Shown here: piece by piece, positions 19,101 to 26,317 of the stretch
Layout of the letters: each line of letters opens with the position of its first letter
Numbering within the stretch: position 1 is the stretch's first letter
Assembly (NCBI GenBank): GCA_003557825.1
Contig: PWNM01000038.1
Span: 1-35,651, forward strand
Direction: 5' to 3'
Length of the DNA stretch: 35,651 nt
Origin: Candidatus Hydrogenedentota bacterium
GTDB taxonomy: Bacteria > Hydrogenedentota > Hydrogenedentia > Hydrogenedentales > SLHB01
The notes under the pieces: model-generated
Told to the model about the DNA's origin: nothing
What the model saw: only the letters and a program-made list of their open reading frames with translations
Database searches by the model: none
Made by a program: the position numbers and the translations under genes

Positions 19101-19465
19101 ATGGCAACTGCAAAGTCGCGCCTCTCGGGCAATGCGACTTGGTCCGGTTCCTTCGGCCCGGTCTCCACGAGGCATCGCCTCCTGGAACTGAAAGGTTACT
19201 GCGTCGGCTGGTTCCACTACTTTAAGCTGGCCTCGCATACGCCGAGGCCCTGCAGTGGGACCAGTGGATACGCCGCCGGGTCCGCCTCTGTTACTGGAAA
19301 GACTGGAAGGTGCCGCGCAGACGCAGGCGGATGCTCATCCGTCTTGGTGTGTCGCCGGACGAAGTCAGGCAAGCCTCCCGCTCCCGCCCGGCGGGGCGCT
19401 ATCGAGGAACGATGCCAGCACAATCCCTCATTGGCCTGGCGCGCTATCACCAAGATTACCCCTAA
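19101..19465 (+). pseudogene. Group II intron reverse transcriptase/maturase, C-terminal remnant with frameshift
   Basis: LKGYCVGWFHYFKLAS, then after a 1-nt frameshift near 19234, AYAEALQWDQWIRRRVRLCYWKDWKVPRRRRRMLIRLGVSPDEVRQASRSRPAGRYRGTMPAQSLIGLARYHQDYP*. This is the characteristic maturase C-terminal domain. Confidence 0.85.
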
Positions 19466-19543
19466 ATGAAGTTATCTTGTTCCACCCCGGCTGAGTGCCA
19501 GGTTGGAAACACTTTTAACTATTCTGTCCCCTCCGCTCTTCGC

Positions 19544-20248
19544 TTATTGCGTCTCTCTCAACCGGGCGGCGGTGCGTTCCAGGGCGTTGCAGAGGGAAGG
19601 GAGGTTCACCGCACCGCTCTTGGGGGTGACGATGGAGGCGGTCAAAACCCCCAGGATGCGGTCGTCGCTGTCCTGGAGAAGCAGGCCAAGATCGACGACG
19701 CCAACAACATGCTGGCTCTGGCGGTGAAAGGGCTTTTTTGCGCGAACCGCTTCGCGCAGTCCCTTGGGGAGGCGAAGGTCCGCCGGCGTAGGCAGGGCAC
19801 CGCCGGCGGCGAGGATTGCGCCGGAGAGCGTGTCCTTGGGGGCAAACCGGGCTCCCGGTTGCAGGCTCAGGCGGACCAATCCTTCGCCGGGTATGTCGAG
19901 GATCATCAGGGCCGCATCGCCGTCGGGGATGCTGAGGTGGATCGATTGTCCGGTGTTCCGGGCAAACTCCAACAATGCGGGCTCCGCCGCACGGCGCAGG
20001 CGCAGTTGCGGGGGGTGGTGATTGGCAACGGCGAAGAGCCTTCCGGAGAGAATATACGCGCCGGAGGAGAGGTGCCGCAAATAACCCGTCTCCACGAGGC
20101 AGGCCAAGGGACGCTGCACCTCGGGAACGCCCAGGCTCATGCCCTGTGCAATGTGCGTGAGAGTGGCGGGTTCCTCCCGTCCGGCCATCCATTCGAGAAT
20201 TTTTAAACCACGGGCGAGTGCGGGGACGTGGGAGACGGATTTCTTCAT
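19544..20248 (-). CDS. IclR-family transcriptional regulator
   Basis: HVPALARGLKILEWMAGREEPATLTHIAQGM ... LVETGYLRHLSSGAYILSGRLFAVA, IclR HTH and effector domain. Confidence 0.88.
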   Translation of the reverse strand: MKKSVSHVPALARGLKILEWMAGREEPATLTHIAQGMSLGVPEVQRPLACLVETGYLRHLSSGAYILSGRLFAVANHHPPQLRLRRAAEPALLEFARNTGQSIHLSIPDGDAALMILDIPGEGLVRLSLQPGARFAPKDTLSGAILAAGGALPTPADLRLPKGLREAVRAKKPFHRQSQHVVGVVDLGLLLQDSDDRILGVLTASIVTPKSGAVNLPSLCNALERTAARLRETQ

Positions 20249-20257
20249 CGATAAATT

Positions 20258-20270
20258 TTATTGCCAATAA
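20258..20270. promoter_or_regulatory. Candidate operator between iclR-like gene and the divergent operon
   Basis: Perfect inverted repeat TTATTG-C-CAATAA in the 48-bp divergent intergenic region. Confidence 0.4.
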
Positions 20271-20296
20271 TAATCCGATCTGCAAGCTCTAAAAAC

Positions 20297-20962
20297 ATGA
20301 CCCGAATATCCGACCCCTCAAATTACGGCGACCGCCTGGAGGCCTGCTACTCCGGTGCGGTTTATGACACTCTGCGGTCCATGGGATTGCCGGACCAAAT
20401 CCTGCCGCGCACGATCCGACCGCTCGATGCGACCCGTCCGCTGGCGGGGCCGATTTTTACCTTCAGCGGTTATGCCGATCATACGGTGGACGGGCACACG
20501 ACGCTGCTGGAGTGGACGCGCATGCTGTCGAAGGCGCCCTCGGGCTCGGTCGTGGTTTGCCAGCCGAATGACGATACGCTGGCGCACATGGGTGAGTTGA
20601 GCGCGGAGACCTTTGTTTACAAGGGGGTGCGCGGCTATTTGTGTGACGGCGGCTGCCGCGACTCCGTGAGGATTTTGGAAACGGGGCTGCGGGTGTGGTC
20701 GCGCTACTACACGCCGCGAGACGTCGTGGGCCGCTGGGTGCCGGACCGTTTTGGCGAGCCGGTGGTGATTGGCGGAGTGACGATTCGCACGGGTGATTAC
20801 CTGATGGCGGACCGGGATGGAGCGCTCGTCATCCCGCAAGAGCATATTCAGGAAGTCACGGAAAAGGTGGAGGAAGTCTTGCGAACGGAGAACAAGGTGC
20901 GCACGGCGATTTTGGAGGGCGTCGATCCGGTCGAGGCTTATTTGAAATACCGCAAGTTTTAA
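20297..20962 (+). CDS. RraA-family protein (HMG-aldolase/oxaloacetate decarboxylase-like)
   Basis: GVRGYLCDGGCRDSVRI and GEPVVIGGVTIRTGDYLMADRDGALVIPQ are RraA-family motifs. Confidence 0.85.
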   Translation: MTRISDPSNYGDRLEACYSGAVYDTLRSMGLPDQILPRTIRPLDATRPLAGPIFTFSGYADHTVDGHTTLLEWTRMLSKAPSGSVVVCQPNDDTLAHMGELSAETFVYKGVRGYLCDGGCRDSVRILETGLRVWSRYYTPRDVVGRWVPDRFGEPVVIGGVTIRTGDYLMADRDGALVIPQEHIQEVTEKVEEVLRTENKVRTAILEGVDPVEAYLKYRKF

Positions 20963-20966
20963 GGTC

Positions 20967-21275
20967 ATGGCTTCCGACTGTATCCAGCTTTCACCAACGG
21001 ACAACATTGCTGTTCTGACCCGCAGCGTCGGGGCGGAAGACGCCGTGCGGATTGGGGATGCGACGTTTTCCTTTCCGCAAGCGCTTGGCCTTGGGCACAA
21101 GATTGCCTGCCGTGCGATCCAGCCGGGCGAGAAAATCCTGAAATACGGTGCCCCCATTGGTTCCGCGACTCAGGCGATTCAAGTGGGCGAGCACGTCCAC
21201 CTTCATAACATGAAAAGCGACTACCTGCCCACCTATACGCTGGAGGCGGGCAGGGAATTCCATGCAACGCCATGA
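20967..21275 (+). CDS. UxaA-family dehydratase, small (SAF domain) subunit
   Basis: 102 aa; DNIAVLTRSV ... LGHKIACRAIQPGEKILKYGAPIGSATQAIQVGEHVHLHNMKS. Confidence 0.88.
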   Translation: MASDCIQLSPTDNIAVLTRSVGAEDAVRIGDATFSFPQALGLGHKIACRAIQPGEKILKYGAPIGSATQAIQVGEHVHLHNMKSDYLPTYTLEAGREFHATP

Positions 21276-22480
21276 ATACTTTAATTGAGCGAAGCTGGCT
21301 CCGCGCCGACGGGCGTAAGGGAATCCGCAATACACTGGTGGTGGCCTACCTGGTAGAGTGCGCGCACCATGTCGCCCGTGAGATTCAGATGCCCTACCGT
21401 GAGAGCGGGGCCCACCTCATTGGCTTCAGCGGGTGTTATCCCAACGATTATTCCTTCCGGATGATGCGGTCGCTCTGCACCCACCCAAACGTCGGGGGTG
21501 TGTTGCTCTTGTCCCTTGGGTGCGAGGGCTTCAACCGCAACGGTCTTCGCGATGCCATCCGGGCGAGCGGGCGTCCGTGCGAGTTGCTGGTCATTCAAAA
21601 CAGTGGCGGCACCCGCTCGACCATTGCCTCGGGGCGGGAGCGGGCGGAAGCCATCCTTACCGAAATGGCGTCGCAACCGCGTGGTCCCATGCTCACCTCC
21701 GAGTTGTGCGTCGGCACCGTTTGCGGCGGCAGCGACGGAACCAGCGGGATTACCGCCAACCCCGGTATCGGGCGGGCCTTTGACCAACTGGTGAAGGCGG
21801 GGGCGACTTGTATTTTTGAGGAAACCGGCGAACTCATCGGCTGCGAGCAAATCATGGCAGCACGTGCGGCAACACCCGCACTGGCGGCCGAACTCACCGC
21901 CTCGGTGGAGAAGGCGGCGCGATATTACACAACGATGGGACACGGCAGTTTTGCGCCGGGGAATGCGGACGGCGGGTTGACGACGCAGGAGGAGAAGAGC
22001 ATGGGCGCGTATTCGAAAAGCGGCTCCTCCCCGATCAGTGGTCTGATCAAGCCGGGCGATGTGCCGCGCACGGGAGGGCTTTATTTGCTCGATGTCGTGC
22101 CCGACGGTGAGCCGCGCTTCGGGTTTCCCAATATCAACGACAACGCCGAGATCGCCGAGCTGATCGCCTGCGGCTCGCACCTCATTCTCTTTGCCACCGG
22201 TCGCGGCTCCGTTGTCGGCTCCGCCATTTCTCCGGTCATCAAGGTATGCGCCAATCCGGAGACCTATCGCAACCTCCCCGAGGATATGGACGTGGACGCC
22301 GGACGCATCCTTGAAGGGCGCGGCACGCTCGACGAAGTGGGCGCGGAAATCGTGCAAAGCATCGAGTCGACGGCGGCGGGTCACCCGACAGCCTCCGAGG
22401 CCCTCGGGCACCAGGAGTTTGTCCTCGGCTACAAATCCTTTTCACCCATCGGACCATCCTGTCATCCCACCTACCAATGA
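21272..22480 (+). CDS. UxaA-family dehydratase, large subunit (altronate/sugar-acid dehydratase-like)
   Basis: VAYLVECAHHVA, ELCVGTVCGGSDGTSGITANPGIG, EETGELIGCEQIM and IVQSIESTAAGHPTASEALGHQEFVLGYKSFSPIGPSC; ATGA overlap with the SAF subunit. Confidence 0.88.
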   Translation: MNTLIERSWLRADGRKGIRNTLVVAYLVECAHHVAREIQMPYRESGAHLIGFSGCYPNDYSFRMMRSLCTHPNVGGVLLLSLGCEGFNRNGLRDAIRASGRPCELLVIQNSGGTRSTIASGRERAEAILTEMASQPRGPMLTSELCVGTVCGGSDGTSGITANPGIGRAFDQLVKAGATCIFEETGELIGCEQIMAARAATPALAAELTASVEKAARYYTTMGHGSFAPGNADGGLTTQEEKSMGAYSKSGSSPISGLIKPGDVPRTGGLYLLDVVPDGEPRFGFPNINDNAEIAELIACGSHLILFATGRGSVVGSAISPVIKVCANPETYRNLPEDMDVDAGRILEGRGTLDEVGAEIVQSIESTAAGHPTASEALGHQEFVLGYKSFSPIGPSCHPTYQ

Positions 22481-23283
22481 ACCTGCAACTGGAAAACAAA
22501 ATCGTAATCGTCACCGGCGGTGCCAAAGGTATCGGAGAATCCATCACACGCACCTTTGCCCGCGAAGGCGCTGTCGTCTGCATCTTCGGGCGCAACCCGG
22601 AAGAGGCAAATCGCCTCGTCAAAGCCTGTGCCGCCGAAGGGCAACGGGTGGAGAGTTATCATGTCGAAATGACCGATGAGGCGCGCGTCCGCACCGCTGT
22701 TGCCGAAGTTTTGGAAAAGCACAGGCGCATCGATATAGTGGTGAACAATGCCGGAGGCAACGATGCAATCAGCCTGCGCAACACCCCTGCCGCCTTTCGC
22801 GACTCGCTCGAAAAGAACATCGTCCAGTGTTTTTCCCTCATTCACTACACCCTGGACGCCCTGATTGCCTCGCGGGGCAACATCGTAAACATCGGCTCGA
22901 AGTGCTCCGTGACGGGACAGGGTGGCACAAGTGGATACGCTGCGAGCAAGGGGGCGATGAATGCGCTTACCCGTGAATGGGCGCTCGACCTGGGACGCCA
23001 GGGCATCCGTGTAAACTGCGTGATCCCCGCCGAAGTCATCACCCCGCTTTACGAACGCTGGCTCGCCCAGGCGCCCGACCCCAAGGCTGCGCGTGAGCAG
23101 CTCGACCAAACCGTTCCCTTCGAGCGGCGGACGACAACGGCGCAGGAGATCGCCGATACGGTGGTCTTTGTCGCCTCGCCCTGTTCATCCCACACAACCG
23201 GGCAATTGTTATTTGTCGATGGCGGCTATGTGCATCTCGACCGCGCTTGCACCCAGCCCACCAGCCACCTGAAAAGCAGCTGA
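22477..23283 (+). CDS. Short-chain dehydrogenase/reductase (SDR)
   Basis: VTGGAKGIGESI, VVNNAGG and SGYAASKGAMNALTREWALDL motifs. Confidence 0.93.
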   Translation: MNLQLENKIVIVTGGAKGIGESITRTFAREGAVVCIFGRNPEEANRLVKACAAEGQRVESYHVEMTDEARVRTAVAEVLEKHRRIDIVVNNAGGNDAISLRNTPAAFRDSLEKNIVQCFSLIHYTLDALIASRGNIVNIGSKCSVTGQGGTSGYAASKGAMNALTREWALDLGRQGIRVNCVIPAEVITPLYERWLAQAPDPKAAREQLDQTVPFERRTTTAQEIADTVVFVASPCSSHTTGQLLFVDGGYVHLDRACTQPTSHLKSS

Positions 23284-23316
23284 ATTTCCAATCTGCCAGC
23301 AACCCCCGTTAAACCC

Positions 23317-24174
23317 ATGATTGACACCCACCAGCACCTCATCTCTCCGGACCGCTTCACCTACGCCTGGGCGGCGGATGTGCCACAACTTCAGGGCGCT
23401 TTTACCTTGGATACGTATCAGGAACTCGCGTGCGACGCGGGCATTGAGGGCAGCTTGTTTATGGAGGTGGACGTGGCTCCCGCTGAATCCGCCGGAGAGG
23501 CGCGTTTCTTCTGCGAACTCGCGATGGACCCGGTGAACCGCATCCTCGGGGTGATCGCAGGTGCGCGACCCGAGGCAGAAGCGGGTTTTGAGGAGCATCT
23601 CGATGCCATTACCCATCCCAAACTGAAGGGTATTCGCCGCGTCCTGCATACCCAGCCGGACACGCTTTCCACGACCGCGCACTTCCGCGCCAATCTCCGC
23701 ATTCTCGGGCAACGGGGTTTACCCTTTGATTTGTGCATGCGGCAGGATCAGCACGCCCGCGCGCTCGACCTCATCCGCGCCTGCCCCGGGACTCAATTCA
23801 TCCTCGATCATTGCGGTGTCCCCGAGGTTGCGGCCAACGACGCTCCGGCGGGTGAGGGCTTTCAAGCGTGGCGGCAATCCATCCTCCGCCTCGGCGGTGA
23901 GTCCAACCTCTGCGGCAAACTCTCCGGCCTGACCACCTATGCGGCAGATTCCCAGCGAAACGCCAAAGCCTTGCAGCCCTACATCGACACCATGCTGGAG
24001 GCATTCGGCCCAACCCGCCTCGTCTGGGGCGGCGACTGGCCGGTCGTCAATCTCGGCAGCGGGCTTCCGCGCTGGTGCGAACTCACTCGCGAACTCATTG
24101 CCCCCCTGACTCCCGAAGAGCAGCAGATGATCCTTTCCGCCAACGCCCGCCGCATTTACGCTTTACACACATGA
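23317..24174 (+). CDS. Amidohydrolase-2 family, L-fuconolactonase-like
   Basis: MIDTHQHL, LKGIRRVLHTQPD, FILDHCGVPEV and RLVWGGDWPVVNLG. Confidence 0.85.
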   Translation: MIDTHQHLISPDRFTYAWAADVPQLQGAFTLDTYQELACDAGIEGSLFMEVDVAPAESAGEARFFCELAMDPVNRILGVIAGARPEAEAGFEEHLDAITHPKLKGIRRVLHTQPDTLSTTAHFRANLRILGQRGLPFDLCMRQDQHARALDLIRACPGTQFILDHCGVPEVAANDAPAGEGFQAWRQSILRLGGESNLCGKLSGLTTYAADSQRNAKALQPYIDTMLEAFGPTRLVWGGDWPVVNLGSGLPRWCELTRELIAPLTPEEQQMILSANARRIYALHT

Positions 24175-25181
24175 ACGCACACCTATCCGGCATCTTTGTT
24201 CCCAACATCGTTCCCTACGATGCACAGGGGCGTATTCACAAAGACGAACTGCGGCGCATCATCCGCTGGCTGGGCGACAAGGGCGTCACCGGATTTTATC
24301 CCAACGGCAGTATGGGCGAGTTTATCCGCCTGAGTTACGAAGAGCGCAAGCAAGTCGTCAAAATCGTCAGCGAGGAGGCCGACGGCCGTCCCGTCCTTGC
24401 CGGTGCGGCCGAGCCCAACGTCGATCTGGTCCTCGATATGTGCGCCCACTGTGCCGACCTCGGCTGCCGTGCGGTTTCCATCACCGGTCCTTACTACTAC
24501 AAGCTAACGCAGGAGAGCATTGAGGCGTATTTCCGCGAACTTGCCGCCAAGTCGCCTATCGACATTGTCATTTACAACATTCCCGCCTTTGCTAACGAGA
24601 TCAGTATTCCCGTGCTCAAGCGCCTCGCCCTCGATTGTCCCCGCATCGTTGGAACCAAAGACACCTCCCGCGACATGCCCCGCTACTTGCGGGTCTTGCA
24701 TGAAATCAAATCCCAGCGCCCGGACTTTTCCGTCCTCATCGGCTGGGAGGAATTACTCTGCGACGCCCTCTTCATGGGCGGAGACGGCGGCACACTCTCC
24801 AGTGCCGGAGTCGTCCCGGAAGTGATCATGAAGATTTACCATGCCGCCCGCAAGGGTGACTGGGAGAGTGCGAAACACGGGCAGTTTAAGCTCCTCGATC
24901 TGTTCGCCCTCATGGTCAATGCCCCCAACTTCCCCGAAGGCTTTCGCGCCGGTTATGAACTGCGCGGCTTCCATCCCGGAAAGGCCCGCTTCCCGCTCTC
25001 CGATTCGGAGCGCGAGCAAATGACCAGCATTCGTTCCCGCATCGCCTGCGTCCTCGCCGAATGCGGTTTCTCTGAAGCCGCCCACGCCTGTGTTTCCAAG
25101 CATCCCCGCCCCGATGCGATGCGTGCGGAGGTCGAGGAAATCGTGCGCCGGGTCATGGCCTCGCTGCAAACCCCGCGCTAA
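24171..25181 (+). CDS. DHDPS/NAL-family pyruvate aldolase with C-terminal amphipathic helix (possible BMC encapsulation peptide)
   Basis: GVTGFYPNGSMGEFIRLSYEER, YNIPAFAN and VGTKDTSRD (Schiff-base Lys); tail SKHPRPDAMRAEVEEIVRRVMASLQTPR extends past the usual family end. Confidence 0.88.
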   Translation: MNAHLSGIFVPNIVPYDAQGRIHKDELRRIIRWLGDKGVTGFYPNGSMGEFIRLSYEERKQVVKIVSEEADGRPVLAGAAEPNVDLVLDMCAHCADLGCRAVSITGPYYYKLTQESIEAYFRELAAKSPIDIVIYNIPAFANEISIPVLKRLALDCPRIVGTKDTSRDMPRYLRVLHEIKSQRPDFSVLIGWEELLCDALFMGGDGGTLSSAGVVPEVIMKIYHAARKGDWESAKHGQFKLLDLFALMVNAPNFPEGFRAGYELRGFHPGKARFPLSDSEREQMTSIRSRIACVLAECGFSEAAHACVSKHPRPDAMRAEVEEIVRRVMASLQTPR

Positions 25182-25184
25182 CCC

Positions 25185-25817
25185 ATGAATTCCTGTTTCG
25201 CCGGCCTTGAAACCGCGTTCATTAGCGTGACCTCTCTGGTCGCCGACTGCATGGCCAAAGCCGCCGACATCCGTATCCTCGGGTTCGAGCCAACCGGTAT
25301 TGAGACCATTCTTATCCGCATCGCAGCCGATCGTCCCGACTCCCTCCGGGCGGCCCTCGACGCCGGTCGTGCCCGCGCCATCGAGCTGGGCATACCGGAG
25401 CCCTCCGAGGTGCTCCTCGCCCGTCCCGATCCCGCGCTCTTCCGCCTCAACGACAATCCCAACACCATCAACGCTATCTACGGCGGACGCGAGGAAATGC
25501 GCCCTGATGACAATCCGAATCCACCCACCAAAAATCCACTTATGAAAAACAAAGCCATCGGTATACTCGAAACCCAGGGACTCACCGCCGTCCTTGAAGC
25601 GACCGACGCAATGCTCAAATCGGCCGACGTCCAGCTCGTCGGCAAAGAAAAGATCGGTGCCGCCTACGTCGCCATCACCATCTCCGGCAACGTCGCCGCC
25701 GTAAAAGCCGCAATCGAAGCCGGTGCGCAAGCGGTCGGCTCGCTCGGCAAGCTCATCGCCGCCCACGTCATCGCCCGTCCACACGAAGAGTTGACACGGA
25801 TCCTGCCAAAATTGTGA
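25185..25817 (+). CDS. Tandem BMC-domain shell protein (BMC-T-like)
   Basis: The C-terminal half MKNKAIGILETQGLTAVLEATDAMLKSADVQLVGKEKIGAAYVAITISGNVAAVKAAIEAGAQ is a PduA-like BMC domain. The N-terminal half (FAGLETAFISVTSLVADCMAKAADIRILGFEPTGIETILIRIAA...SLRAALDAG) is a divergent BMC domain. Confidence 0.88.
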   Translation: MNSCFAGLETAFISVTSLVADCMAKAADIRILGFEPTGIETILIRIAADRPDSLRAALDAGRARAIELGIPEPSEVLLARPDPALFRLNDNPNTINAIYGGREEMRPDDNPNPPTKNPLMKNKAIGILETQGLTAVLEATDAMLKSADVQLVGKEKIGAAYVAITISGNVAAVKAAIEAGAQAVGSLGKLIAAHVIARPHEELTRILPKL

Positions 25818-26180
25818 CTTCAGAGAAAGAACAAGAAAGAGGTGATCTCACCCCGTTCCCATTCCCGATCTCGATTCTTAATCTTGATCCCCGGATTCTT
25901 CTTCTGCCGAGCTTGCCCGTTTTTTGCCGGGAATGAGTTCGAAGATGGGGTGAACGATTCTTGTGGGAAGTGTTATAGGTGTCCCAATGTTGAACTAAGG
26001 CCGCCGCAAAGATGCATCTGCGGCTATACCTGCAGAGCTTTCTGCCCGCCTTCGCCGTGTCGAGGCATGGGTCGAGATCGACGGCGAGTACGTGCTGCTG
26101 CGCTTCGTCGCTTTCCAGAAAAGCCCAGCTCAACCCACATAACCCCTCAGGCTTCCCCTCTTCAACCATGCCTATTGGAT

Positions 26181-26255
26181 ACAGGAACGCAAAGGACATT
26201 GACAGATCGCGCTCCGAACCTACTTTCCAGCCTTTTCCCTGAACAGCTGCGCGCG
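26181..26255 (+). repeat. Dispersed direct repeat, copy 2
   Basis: 46 bp identical to 17367-17412, with similarity continuing for about 29 bp. Confidence 0.95.
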
Positions 26256-26317
26256 GCTTGCTTGCAGCCCGGATCAGGGAGTTTGCAAATCAACTAATCC
26301 ATCAGGATTCATTCGGA

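Noticed and set aside
21281-22411. Long - strand ORF (376 aa)
   Set aside because: Antisense to the convincing UxaA large-subunit gene; no recognisable motifs.
24753-25784. Long - strand ORF (343 aa), Gly/Asp-rich
   Set aside because: Antisense to the aldolase and BMC genes, both strongly supported by motifs.
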